This document shows positions 45,101 through 56,840 of a DNA stretch of 64,000 bases, in pieces. Below the pieces are notes generated by a model, which was not told the origin of the DNA, did not search any database, and was given only the letters and a program-made list of their open reading frames with translations. The position numbers were made by a program, and so were the translations under genes. Location of the stretch: contig OY365810.1 of assembly GCA_959347315.1 (NCBI GenBank), positions 1,726,334 to 1,790,333 on the forward strand, written 5' to 3'. How positions within the stretch are numbered: the stretch's first letter is position 1; the number at the start of each line of letters is the position of its first letter. Source of the stretch: Bimastos eiseni. Taxonomy: Eukaryota > Annelida > Clitellata > Crassiclitellata > Lumbricidae.

Positions 45101-45225
45101 GACGCACATATGAATAGTGATTAATGCGGGTGGTATAAGACTGCCTGCATATTTGCATAACTCACTAAGTTGGGGTATGACATTTAAATCGACTGAAAGT
45201 AAGAACCGAGCACTAACACAACACA
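42101..45225. other. Intergenic
   Basis: No coding exon is recognised in 3 kb. There is a single minisatellite unit near 43340-43390. The stretch 44080-44170 is similar to 49195-49280 (CATATGTTRTAARCCTTGTA, GTTGCACCTG), suggesting a dispersed repeat. TA/TG-rich simple sequence occurs at 45030-45100. Confidence 0.4.
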
Positions 45226-45295
45226 CACACCACACACACACTACACACCACGCACGCACGCACACCCCACAAACACCACACACACACACACACAC
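45226..45295. repeat. (AC)n microsatellite, interrupted
   Basis: About 70 bp of AC with CCAC and GCACGC interruptions, directly 5' of a LINE fragment. Cys-Val open frames on the minus strand are artefacts. Confidence 0.9.
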
Positions 45296-45975
45296 ACCGA
45301 TCTCTATTTTACCTGCCTTGGCAGCCTAATTTTTTTTTGAAAAAGCTATGCATACCCGCCTAATGAGCTTAGTCGACAAATGTAAGTTGCATTTTCATTC
45401 TCAACATGGATATCTAACAATTTGGTGTTACTTACGAGGGTATCCAGGATACATGAATTGCCAACTAAGGCTCACTCAATTCTATACTTTCTTTCATTAT
45501 TTCTGTACATTGCCTTTTGCACAATTATATGGGCTTCGGCCTACAAGTCTAATTTATCCAAATTGGAGGCTCCACAAAAGACGGCTGTGAGATTTGTAGC
45601 AGGCTTGCACAATTGTAGAGCCTGAGTTAGTCCATTTTTTGAATCAAAGAGGTTGCTGAGAATGGATCAGGTTTATAAAATAAAAATTGTCCTGCTCATG
45701 TCATATATAGAACCCGGCATATTCGTGTCATCATACTAGAAATCCCTCGTCTTAGCGTAATTGCCACGATTTCTGACCTTGCCAAAATAGGGGCAAAAGA
45801 CTTTTTGAAATTTCTCTGGATTGTCAGAACTAATGCTATACTGGCCTCTATCACTTGTCAAAGCTCCAGAATATGGAGCATAATTCCTATGCCTCTCCGC
45901 TTCACTCCCACCGTTTAATCCTTCAAGACTAAGTTGAAAGCCAATATTATTCTTAGTGAGCGTTCTAAGTAAAAT
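45296..45975 (+). mobile_element. LINE RT fragment with internal deletion, copy E1
   Basis: The fragment starts at the RPISILPALA motif, continues through FEKAMHTRLMSLVDKC and FHSQHG, then jumps by deletion to the post-RT region (FCTIIWASAYKSNLSKL, RFVAGLHNCRA) and runs to a stop near 45970 (IILSERSK). About 345 bp are nearly identical to 50794-51135, including the deletion junction. It has frame breaks throughout. Confidence 0.82.
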
Positions 45976-46329
45976 TATGAAGCAACTCGATTGGTCAGTT
46001 CATCTGTTTCTTATTTCATCTTTAATTTTGCAGAAGCGAATTGAGAGATTGACATAAAATATCATCTTAGAATAGCATATATTCCTAATATTCATTACTA
46101 TGTGTTCTATATAGCATATGTGTTCTATATATATATATAAATATATATAACATATAAAGCGATTGCTTGTTCATTCTTATGAGTTGATGTTAATTTAGCT
46201 TAGAATTTAACTTTATCTCTTGTTTCAATTTACATTCACTCTTACATGCTTAGGACCACATACATCTAACATCGACAATTCGTCACACTTGGATTGTTTG
46301 ATACATGCATATAATTGAGGTGGAAGTGG

Positions 46330-47197
46330 GTGCAACATAGAAGGTTGTTCTTAGTTTGTGCCAGCCCCTGCATAATACAGGACACCATGTGTACATGGAC
46401 AATTACTTCAGTTCACCATCACTGTTTGTTGAGCTGAAAGCAAACCAACTGGGTGCCTGTGGAACGCTGCGGACAAATCGCATAGGATTGCCAGACAAGA
46501 TAAAGAGGACAAAGCTGAAGAAAGAAGGTCCTGCTGTAATGGAAAGAGATGGCGATGACCTTCTTTACATCTGTTGGTTTGACAGGAAACAAGTAAATTT
46601 AGTTTCTTCTAATCACAACACTACGATGTTTAGAAAAACTGTCCGGACAAAATCCACTGCTGGTCACAGACGTGAAGTTGACAAGCCGGCTGCTATTGAA
46701 TTGTACAGTCAGTACATGCAGGGCGTTGATCGCTCAGACCAGCTTCTCTGGTATAACTTCAGCAGACACCGACAGCAGAAGTGGTGGAAGAAGCTCTTTA
46801 TTTACCTTCTGGAAGTGTGTGTGGTCAACGCTGGTGTAATATATTGTCAACTACACCCGCTCTAAAGTTTGACCCAACAAAATTCCACATGGGCATTGTA
46901 CGAGGGCTGCTTGCCGACTACGAGCGACCAGTCACCAGAGTTGGTCGTAGATCATTGCACCCACCACCAGGTCGACTGATAGAGAGACATTTCTTGGGCA
47001 ACATCACGGCCACTACCTCCAGTGGCAAACCCTCGCGCCCAGATTGTGAAGTCTGTTCGGACCGGAACATAAAGCGACACCAAACTCAGACTACTTGCAA
47101 GCAATGTAAATTGCCAATGTGCTCAGTGCCTTGCTTTGAACGGCACCACACTCTGTTGGATTACAAAACAAAGTGTACTGCAGAGTACCACAAATAA
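46330..47197 (+). pseudogene. piggyBac-type transposase, 5'-truncated, one frameshift
   Basis: The first part (to 46865) contains HVYMDNYFSSPSLFVEL (second catalytic Asp), LLYICWFDRKQVNLVS, a YSQYMQGVDRSDQL box (third catalytic Asp) and WWKKLFIYLLEVCVVNAGV. A single-base shift near 46855 leads into the second part, ending with a Cys-rich zinc domain (CEVCSD, TTCKQCKLPMC, CFERHH) and a stop at 47195. The first catalytic Asp and the N-terminus are missing. Catalysis would be cut-and-paste at TTAA. Little other decay suggests recent loss. Confidence 0.85.
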
Positions 47198-47399
47198 AAG
47201 GCACTTTCTGTGCCACTCAGGGCCACAAAATATATACGAAGGAATCATATTGAACACGAAGCATGGTGTGAACTTGTAGCATCTGCCTGTGCACAGTACC
47301 CATCCACCCATCCATCAGTCCAACACCACATATCCAGGTACTGTGCTTCTCTGATGATGATGTGTATCTCTTCATTGCACCATTATTTTATTTTTTTTA

Positions 47400-47613
47400 T
47401 TTATTACCAAAATTTGATGCCGCCCCTCTTCCAAAATTTTTTGCTCAGAAGTGCATACGCAAGCCTCAGTTGTGCTGCAGAGCAATTGTGCGCAAAGGAC
47501 TTGCTCAAGGTCCCTAAGCAGTGACTTCCCGGACGAGGGTCGAACCCATTCGTTCAGCGCACACTGAGTGGTACGGGCTGACCGCTCTAACCGATCGGCC
47601 ACTGTGCCACACA
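47400..47613 (-). mobile_element. tRNA-derived SINE, second copy
   Basis: In minus orientation it starts GTGTGGCACAGTGGCCGATC, has A box TGGCCGATCGGTTAGAGCGG, B box GGTTCGACCCT, the body CTTGAGCAAGTCCTTTGCGC and the tail ATCAAATTTTGGTAATAA. Same family as 6281-6508, roughly 80-85% alike by eye over the body. Confidence 0.85.
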
Positions 47614-47740
47614 ATGGCCGATCGTCCAACCACTCTCTCATTGGTCTACCTCTTATTGAATTTCTGCCCATCTCCAAATACCACACTCCTCACCAGAAAC
47701 TTGTCGTCCATTCTACAAACGTGTCTAAAGTAAGTTAGTT
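47614..47740 (-). mobile_element. LINE ORF tail fragment
   Basis: The minus strand reads VCRMDDKFLVRSVVFGDGQK, and in another frame GRPMREWLDD, the end of a LINE ORF with its usual GRP..RW.DD ending. It directly abuts the 5' end of the SINE. Confidence 0.55.
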
Positions 47741-47799
47741 CCCTTCTCATGATGAGTTGAATGAATACACAGCGTAACACAAATACGGCCCATTTCACC

Positions 47800-47895
47800 C
47801 TTTGCCGTTACTGGACTGGGAGCATTCCTGAGTAGGAATCTTGAAGAGGCGCTTTATAAATTCCCATAATGATTGAATGAATGAATGAATGGTAA
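47800..47895 (+). mobile_element. LINE 3' end with (GAAT)n tail
   Basis: CTGGGAGCATTCCTGAGTAG, then CTTGAAGAGGCGCTTTATAA, matches the 3' end at 18290-18345. The tail here is (GAAT)n rather than (AAT)n. Confidence 0.7.
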
Positions 47896-48139
47896 GAACA
47901 GTAGAAGTTGAGCTATGGCCTTACTAGTCAATGAAAAAGCACTTGGTTATGTAGAATATATACTTATAACACTTGAAGACCATAATAATTATGACTTATT
48001 AGGTATTTCGGTTACTAAAACGGCTGTATCTGAAAGGAACAAGCACATGTAACCATAATATATCTGTTCAGAATTTGATTTTGAACTAATTTCATGTATA
48101 CACTTTACCTCTAACGTATGTGGTTGATGAGATGTAACG

Positions 48140-49480
<1,341 letters not shown>

Positions 49481-50704
49481 GATAAGTTGCGCTTGTTCAA
49501 TGCGTTAAGTGTAAAGGTAAAACAGCATAAGGCGATAGGCCACGTATACATCCAAAGCTTACTCATAAAAGCTATTGTACTTAAGTCAGAGATACAGGAT
49601 CGATCTGTTCCTTGAAGACGAGGGTAACAGAAGCAAAATTAATTAACTTCTACTGAAATTTGTGCTTGGTTAGAAAATCAATTGGAAGGTGAAGGAATTC
49701 AAGGATCCCGGTAAGGTTTATTTACTGCTTGAAGAAGTAGCTTTTACATAAAATCTTATGAGTTAGGCCTATGTCGATGAATTTGATGTTGATGATGGTA
49801 GGAAACGACATGTGTTGTGGATAGTAGGCAGTTATGCAAGACGCCCTTTTTTATAAGATCAATAATTAACATTATTTTAGTCAATGCCGCCAATGAGCGG
49901 AAGAGGGATTGGTCAACCTTATAGGAGATAATATGGACATCGAACTCAGTCCCTCAGCTCTGCGTCCTAGGGTGCCATCCATTACTCAATGCCCCCTTGG
50001 CATTTCATTATCTATCGTATTAATTATTAAACGAAGAGTTTCAGATGGAAGTGTCGTTTAATTAATTAGTTTGTTCTAAATTTCAGGCGACGGGCGCATT
50101 GAACAAGCGCAGCTTATCAGCCTGTGCAGCAGTGTAGGCCTACTCGTACAACCATCATAGGAATAGGTACTGTCTCTCGCGCCCCTCCCTTCGTACATCA
50201 CAGACCTACAGTCCTACAACAACATACATTCAGACAAAGAGATAGAAGGACATGCCATTTTAATGACATTGCATGTAATGTACGTAGATAATTATTGTAT
50301 AGCGTCTTCTAGGTGTCTTCAGACTCATTTAGGCCCTGACGCTACTTGTGACCCAGGTGAGGATGCATTAATATTCGTCCATCGGTTTTGTTGTCAGAGT
50401 CAGACTCTATCACTGTAGCTCGATTTTGCTAAGTTTTTCTCTTGGATAATTGAGTGTTTTGAGCCTTTATTTTGGCATATGGGCCTACGTACATACATAC
50501 ATACAGTTGCACGCCTTATTAGGTGAACCTATAAAATGTGGTCCGTTTCATCATATACTGGTGCTGTATTGCTCTGGTAATCCCCTCACCCCGACGCGAT
50601 TAGGAGAATGCCAGATACATGTAATAGCGGTACTTTCATTATGGAATCTAGCTCGTGTGTCTTCGCTGTTTTGCCACTGATTAATATTATTAACCATCCG
50701 TTAG

Positions 50705-51135
50705 CACGGGCGTCTTCCCGGCCGCCCTGAGAGTTGCCAAGGTGATTCCTGTTATTTAAGAAAGGATGCAGAAACTCCCCCTCCAACCAAAACCGATCTC
50801 TATTTTACCTGCCTTGGCAGCCTAATTTTTTTTTAAAAAGCTATGCATATCCGCCTAATGAGCTTAGTTGACAAATGTAAGTTGCATTTTCATTCTCAAC
50901 ATGGATATCTAACAATTTGGTGTTACTTACGAGGGTATCCAGGATACATGAATTGCCAACTAAGGCTCACTCAATTCTATACTTTTCTTTCATTATTTCT
51001 GTACATTGCCTATTGCACAATTATATGGGCTTCGGCCTACAAGTCTAATTTATCCAAATTGGAAACTGCACAAAAAACGGCTGAGATTTGTTGCAGGCCT
51101 GCACAATTGTAGAGCTCACGCTAGTCCATTTTTTG
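50705..51135 (+). mobile_element. LINE RT fragment with internal deletion, copy E2
   Basis: The fragment begins a little further 5' than E1 (GRPPESCQGDSCYL-type frame, i.e. ALRVAKVIPV). It then shares about 345 bp with 45296-45640, including FEKAMHIRLMSLVDKC, the same deletion junction and IIWASAYKSNLSKLETAQK. It ends near 51135, where hAT-like DNA begins. Confidence 0.8.
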
Positions 51136-51136
51136 A

Positions 51137-51564
51137 TGAGGCAAACATCGCCTCCCAGTTCTCCGAGTTTGGGGGGCAAACAGCCCCTAACGACTAGGGG
51201 TTCTGGGGGAGCGTCGAAAGCTCCCCCCGCGGGGTTCAGGACGGAGCCCCATAAGGCTTTGCGATTTTGAACATCTGATATGGAGTGCATTGTGAGCTCT
51301 TCCTTGTCTCAAATTTGTCAACTAGAATTTCGAAAGAAAACTGTCTAAATCTCACCCAGCGGGGTCTGAGCGAAGTTCCAGGACGCTGCGCGATTTTGAG
51401 CATTTGATACCAAAATAAAGTGCAATTTGGGCTCTTCTTTGCCTCAAATTTTTCAACTATAATTTCAAAATATATGTGCCTAAATCGGATTTTTTAAAGT
51501 TTTACGTCTTGAGATTTAAAACCAGGCAATTGCCTCGTCTTGCCTCCAAGTAGTTACGAGCCTG
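51137..51564. mobile_element. hAT-like fragment with 128-bp tandem duplication
   Basis: The right end reads, on the minus strand, CAGGCTCGTAACTACTTGGA, with GAGGCAAGACGAGGCAATTG behind it, a hAT-style terminus. The left end is truncated against the LINE. Inside, a unit of about 128 bp with CGCGGGGTTC...GCGATTTTGA...TCTCAAATTT is present twice (51230-51357, 51358-51488). No transposase. Confidence 0.6.
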
Positions 51565-51869
51565 GTAACAAGCAGTATGGATGGCATTTTATTGGGTTCA
51601 AAAACAAGCATCTGTTACTGAAAAATGGTTATTAAGACTGAAGCCTACTAAGTTCACTTCGAACAGTTGTATTCGCTAACTTAGCCCGTATGATATTGTC
51701 CGGTGTACCTTTAATGAAACCAAGTGTAGGCTTAGACCTAAAATGTTTTCCAGTTTTAGATAATATATTTAATTTATCGTTTTAGTCTCAATTAAAATGT
51801 CATAGAATACGTTTAAATTTAGTCGGTTTAGACTTTAGAATATCAAAAAGTTTGTCAAACAGAAGCACA

Positions 51870-52240
51870 CTTACAGTGAGAGCATTGCACCGGCAATTAT
51901 TGTTAAAGTAACTTCTACACACAGTCTCTTGACTTCATTCTTCCTGGCACATCTTGGATCGTAAGCCGTGTTGCCGATTTGTCTCATCTTGAACTTGATG
52001 TGACTGAATGTCAAACCGAAGTCAGTTAATTGTGAAGTGAAGATTGCTGCTAAAAGGAGACCGATAACAGATCCCTGTGGGACACAGTAACTGCATAGAG
52101 AAGGACGAAGACCGAGCAGCAACGCTGCCTATATGTACCTGCTACTACATAAACTAACACGACGGTTGTCTGAGACCAGAGTGAGAAGGAAAAAAGAGCT
52201 CTTAAAGTAAGTCGTATCGAACGATGAGATAGATTGGAAG
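51870..52240 (-). pseudogene. LINE RT fragment
   Basis: The minus strand contains YCVPQGSVIGLLLAAIFTSQ, the RT core motif before the catalytic YADD, with the catalytic box itself missing or degraded. RRVSLCSSR precedes it. Short and frame-broken. Confidence 0.6.
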
Positions 52241-52734
52241 GCGAAAGTGGATTCCGCGTTAAATGGAAAACGTAGGACTGTGGAAGGTTTTAATGGATCA
52301 GGGAAGAATTCTTCCAGTTGAAACTTTAAGTGGAAAATCTGGGGACGATTCAAAGCAAAGCCGCTGTCAGATGATAAAAATGGGGAGTTGTTGTTTTCAC
52401 GGGCGCTTAATAAAAAAATCGATAGGCCTGATAGATTTACATGAATCAGTAACCCCTTAAATACGCCAAAGTGAACGAAAGATGAGAAGCCTAGAAGGGC
52501 GTTTTCCCTCCACCTGGGAAAGTATATTGACAAATACAACGCAACCATTCGCTGTCTTACTGCATCTGGTGCACTTTTGTCTCCTTAGCGAGATCACTTT
52601 GGTCGGCGGTAACGATATACGCTATAACTTCTATTTGCAGCGCGCTATGTTAAACAAAGTCAAACTCAAAGGACACGTTACAATGTAGAGACTAGTCATA
52701 GTAGGCCTACTTAGAGAAGAGATGAGTTTTACGT

Positions 52735-53045
52735 TTAGATTTCAAATGTTAATCGAGGAGGATCATCAGATTAGAGAGTCAAGCAGGCAGACAGTCAGAC
52801 GGCTGAGGTGGGCGGTATTTGGAGTTGAAATAGCGGGGGGGAGAGGGCGAAGCGAAGGAATTAGGATATGAAATGTGATAAAGCAATGTTTTGAGTTTTG
52901 AGGGGAAAACCTGAGTGGAAATAGCAAAAGGTGAGGCTTTGGTGAGTTCGTAGGATGGATCGGATATTTGTCTCAATGCTGGGGAGTTTGTTCCAAAGAG
53001 GCGGGACATGAATGAATGAATCAATCAGTTGATCCGGTTTCATTT
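52735..53045 (-). pseudogene. LINE ORF tail fragment
   Basis: The minus strand reads SFIHVPPLWNKLPS and FPLKTQNIAL in adjacent frames, the APRLWNSLP...FKSNLKTYLF-like end of CR1/L2 ORFs. On the minus strand it lies upstream of the RT fragment at 51870-52240, so it is a separate insertion. Confidence 0.6.
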
Positions 53046-53413
53046 TTTGGAGTTAAATTTTTTATTAAATGCATTTATCTTTTTGTCAAAAGATTAGTCC
53101 TCTTGGTTATGCCATTTCCATTCTATTTGCATTGTTTTTGGCCTGACGTGTAAGCATTATTCCACAGTTTGAGATCTATTTTAAAATGTAGTTTCTAACA
53201 TAAAAGTTTAGAGTTATTAGCGAATAATTATAGGAGTTTTAATTCGGGCATTTAGCTTTGTGCAAAACGGGTAGATTTGGCACTTCGACAACATGGCTTC
53301 GAAGAAAGCTTCCTCCATATTTTTTAACACATACTTTGAAAGCCATAAATTAGTTGAAATTAGACAACCAGCAATGTCATAGATGTTAAATTTCATTTGC
53401 TATCGTTTTTCAG

Positions 53414-53907
53414 ATTCTTCATAATGACTGTGGCCAAGATGTTTGCCACCATTTTTAGTAGAGGAGCATCTGATAATTTTGACTCTGACTTTTTCAGCAA
53501 ATATACAACAACTGATTATTATTTGAGCAGAGGAGCATCTGGAAATGTGTACGGTCCAATTAAGAGGAAGAAAATGCAAATGGCAATTAAGCAAATTATG
53601 TTCGCGGTTGGCAGAGTTACCGACGAATTCAAAAAGGACATCGAAGTTAGAAAACAAATCTGGACTTCGCTTGAACATAAACACTTAACTAGAATTCACG
53701 CAGTTTTTCTCGACCAACTTCCAAAAGGATTGTTCATTGTGATGGAATTCGCTGCTGGTGGTTCACTACACGCAACCCTTAAACCTTTAGGGCCTGAAAA
53801 TAGACTGCCGGTTGTTGTTGTGACAAACTGGGCAAAACAGATTGCAGAGGGAATGCTGTATTTGCATGAGAAAAACATTGTTCATAGAGACTTGAAATCT
53901 TCAAACA
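53414..53907 (+). CDS. Kinase exon A: N-lobe to catalytic loop
   Basis: The exon follows ATCGTTTTTCAG| and ends TCAAACA|GTGAGTG in phase 1. The ATG at 53424 is the first in frame; an upstream TTG-started extension is intronic. It encodes a 40-residue leader, the ATP loop, the Lys, the alpha-C region (DIEVRKQIWTSLEHKHLTRI), the hinge and HRDLKSSN. SRGAS occurs twice, once in the leader and once in the glycine loop. Confidence 0.85.
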
Positions 53908-55290
53908 GTGAGTGAATTCATCGAAATCTTCTCAACTTCATCAACTGCGTTTTGTATTGTTAATGTATATGCATTATGCAATGCCAATCGATGTTCGATT
54001 TTGGACATCATAGTTATTGTGTGACGTGTTCTAAATAAGACTCAAATAATGATAAATGGCATTGATGTGATCATCAAGTAGCGCTTTAAGAGATTGAATC
54101 GTTGATTTGTTGGCATTGAACAGTTCTAATCTATGAAAATAGTACAGCCTAGCTACAACCTGGCGACGTTTAATTCGTTAACTTTCTGCACCAACTACAA
54201 ACGTCTTAGGCCTAGAAACAAAATCACATCGATCATTAGACATCTATTGTTATTTTATTGTGTGTAGTTTTGCTGATGGATCCTTTCGATGCTTGTAACC
54301 CTTACACGATGGTGACTCTGAAGATTGCAGACTTCGATGAAGTCAAAGAACAAGACCACACGACTACTATGTTATTTGTAGGAACATGTGCTTACATGGC
54401 ACCTGAAGTTCTTCAAAACCAAAGGTTTTCCAAAGCCAGTGACGTATGGAGGTGAGTCCATCCTATTGCAGTGCATTCATATCTAATATTTATTTCCGTT
54501 GTTATGTTGCTCTTCATTTGTAATAGGGGGCTCACGGATTACATCAAACGAGAAAAACGATTCAAGCTTATATAACATTATCTGCATTGTCTTGCCAGTT
54601 GGGGATCAGACGTCAAGGATCTCTATGAGACTGAGATGTGTAGGCCTACTTATCGGATCGGATGCGACATGTTTCATAAAGTAGAAAAATATTCTTTACT
54701 CACAAACTGATCATTATAGGCCTACGACTTAATTCTTCTTATGTGGGCATTCCATGCGTAGCCTCTGCGGGTAAAAATAAATTTCAGATAAATTTTATGT
54801 CATTTGAAGACCTATTCGTCAGACGAAAACCTCTTTCAAACTTTACGGAATCTAGTTTTTACCAGAAGTCACACAATCTTAGGACTAAGACTTGAGACTA
54901 CCATAGAAACTGTTTGTGGTTTGAAATAGACAATAGTCTTTTCTTTAATGGCGGCGCAACAAGAATCGTCATGAATAATAAGTATTGTGCTACGCCATGG
55001 TATACATGTAATATTTATGCAACATTGCATAATTTTATCATACAAATTCGCTACATCATTTGTTTTAACTCGACTTTCGGTGTGATCTTCATTATTGTGT
55101 CGCTCAGGTACTGATAGATTACTACTCTTGCATTTTAGCTATGGAGTGGTGTTTTGGGAGATCCTATCTGGAGACATTCTGTATAATGGTTTGGAACCAC
55201 ATATGATTATTCATAAATCAATGAGTGGGAAGTTGGATAATTTACCTGTAGAAGAGTTATTTTCAGCAGGTCACCAGCTTCTTCTTAGAA
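53424..55290 (+). CDS. MLK/TKL-like protein kinase (three exons, C-lobe incomplete)
   Basis: Joining 53424-53907, 54268-54451 and 55139-55290 gives 273 codons in one frame. The kinase order is clear: glycine loop LSRGASGNVYG (first Gly replaced by Ser), MAIKQI with the ATP-anchoring Lys, hinge FIVMEFAAGGSL, catalytic loop VHRDLKSSN, then DFD where DFG is usual, MAPEVL, and SDVWSYGVVFWEIL built across an exon junction. The HRDLKSSNILL and FAAGGSL signatures are closest to mixed-lineage kinases. The final 30-40 residues of the C-lobe are not seen downstream, so the gene is either continued by an unrecognised exon or broken by the Gypsy insertion. Confidence 0.82.
54268..54451 (+). CDS. Kinase exon B: activation segment
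   Basis: The exon lies between TTGTGTGTAG| and |GTGAGTCCAT. Phase 1 in and phase 2 out. It encodes ILLMDPFDACNPYTMVTLK, then IADFDEVKEQD (DFD), TTMLFVGTCAYMAPEVL and FSKASDVW. The HRDLKSSN of exon A continues directly into ILLM, as expected. Confidence 0.88.
55139..55290 (+). CDS. Kinase exon C: C-lobe
   Basis: The 3' splice site TTGCATTTTAG| is entered in phase 2 and completes W-S-Y-G. The exon encodes SYGVVFWEILSGDILYNGLE and a helical region to GHQLLLR, ending AGAA|GTAAGTTG in phase 1. The frame also reads through to a stop at 55313, which would give a truncated protein if not spliced. Confidence 0.82.
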
Positions 55291-55313
55291 GTAAGTTGAA
55301 ATTGTGTATTTGA

Positions 55314-55861
55314 AATTCTTCCTTCTTTATTGAGTTGCATGTAAATCAAATGAAAACGTCAATCCTGATGACTGAGGTACTAAATACAAAATTCAATTTT
55401 AATGGTGTACTTTAAATCTATCGTTCGCCCCATATCCAGTTCATTAAATAAAGAATATAGCCTACTTACACTTACTTAGGCCTTCTTACTAACTAACTTT
55501 CTTACTAAATTTATAGTAAGCAGTGGATTAACCATAATTGACGTCCCGCGAACTTTGGTAAATTTACTCAATAAATTCCAACCTGCATGCCACGGCATTA
55601 TTTCACAACACAAACCTATTGGTATTTCTGTAAAATCTTCTGAAAAAATATAGTAATGATTGAAGTCATACTTGGCTTTGCTTGGCGAGCGATCGTTTTC
55701 GGTCGTATCTGCTCGTTCTGTTCAAGAACTGAAATTGTGTATTGGATGTTCTGGATGCCCTGATTACGGTTGATGTTTGTGCATTAGACAACTGTGCGAA
55801 GAAATTATCATTATAAATGGGAAATCTTAGGTTTTATTCTTCCATTTCGTCCTCTAAGATT
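55314..55861. other. Intron or flank after kinase exon C
   Basis: I searched for the missing end of the kinase (a Cys-Trp...Arg-Pro pattern) and found none. Nothing else is recognised. Confidence 0.4.
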
Positions 55862-56022
55862 TTAGCGTAATGGTTACATCATTCAAGCCTCCATTTCAGC
55901 GTGATTCTTTTAACAAATTCAGCTCCCGTTTAAAAATGATTATTTTCCCCAATCCAGCTTTCATTCAAGTATGGTTTGTTTCATCACTCCAGCTGCCATT
56001 TAAGCATTATTCTTTTCATTTC
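55862..56022 (-). repeat. 35-bp minisatellite, four to five units
   Basis: Units of the form ATTCTTTTCATCAATCCAGC TTCCATTTAAGCATG, the same unit as 36096-36440 in reverse orientation. It ends exactly where the Gypsy-type integrase sequence starts. Confidence 0.8.
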
Positions 56023-56034
56023 ACGGGAAGCGGT

Positions 56035-56840
56035 CTCGGTCGCCCGGGCTCGGGTAGACAATGCAATAGTCTGGTACGGGGTTCCGCTGCAGATACTCAC
56101 GGACCAGGGGACCAACTTTGAGAGTAATTTATTTCAAGAGATGTATAGGCTGAAAGGAATAGACAAGGTCGGGAGCTCCAGTTATCACCCTAGTGGGAAT
56201 GGTGTAATCGAACGATTCCATCGAACGCTCAATGCCATGCTTGGGAAGGTCAGATGACTATCCCAATTTCTCTCGTTGTTCTGGCCGCCTATATGGCGTC
56301 GCCGCACGATGTGGCTGGCTTGACCCCGAACTATCTGGTGTTCGGTCGGGAAGCCAGGGCACCGATAGACTTGGTCTATGTTAGACCTTGGGACGTGGAG
56401 CATGACGACTCCATGTATCCAATTTACGTTCGAGACTTCGCAGAACGCATGGAGGGGCCTAACTTCTGGTGCGTGATCAGTTGAAGGTCGCTGCTGAGCT
56501 ATAAAAACGGGCGTACGACCTACGCGTCCGTCCTGCAGACTTCGCACCAGGAGACCGCCTGTGGTACTTTCTCCACGTTTTTGCCAGGGACGCAGTGCTT
56601 AATGACAACAAATGTACAGTGGGCCATTCCTGGCTGACTGTCGTCGGGGACCTGTGAACTACCTTCTGCGTAAGTCGGCCAACTCTCGGCCGTTCATAGC
56701 ACATACCGGCAAGCTGCATTTGTGTGCCGACGTAGACGCTGGGCCTGTGGGCAGGGACGAAGCCATCTTGCCTCCTCCTCCTGTTGTGGTTGACAGACGA
56801 CCACAGCGTGTTATGCGTCGCCCTGCGCGCTACCAGTGAT
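56035..56840 (+). pseudogene. Ty3/Gypsy-type integrase, C-terminal part, frame-broken
   Basis: Plus-strand segments give ILTDQGTNFES (second catalytic Asp) and GNGVIERFHRTL (catalytic Glu with the usual 35-residue spacing style). A segment with TPNYLVFGREA follows, then a C-terminal chromatin/DNA-binding-like region with FIAHTGKLHLCADVD. The first catalytic Asp and everything 5' (protease, RT, RNase H) are absent. At least three frameshifts lie between segments. The 5' edge abuts the minisatellite. Confidence 0.8.

Noticed and set aside
44930..45329. Cys-Val and Thr-His-rich frames
   Set aside because: Products of the AC and TA microsatellites.
52129..52548. 139-codon minus-strand frame upstream of the LINE RT fragment
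   Set aside because: Only its last part resembles RT flank; the rest shows no family pattern and overlaps other frames.
55750..56020. Missing C-lobe exon of the kinase
   Set aside because: Searched for a Cys-Trp and Arg-Pro pattern after the exon C donor; only minisatellite and non-coding sequence found.
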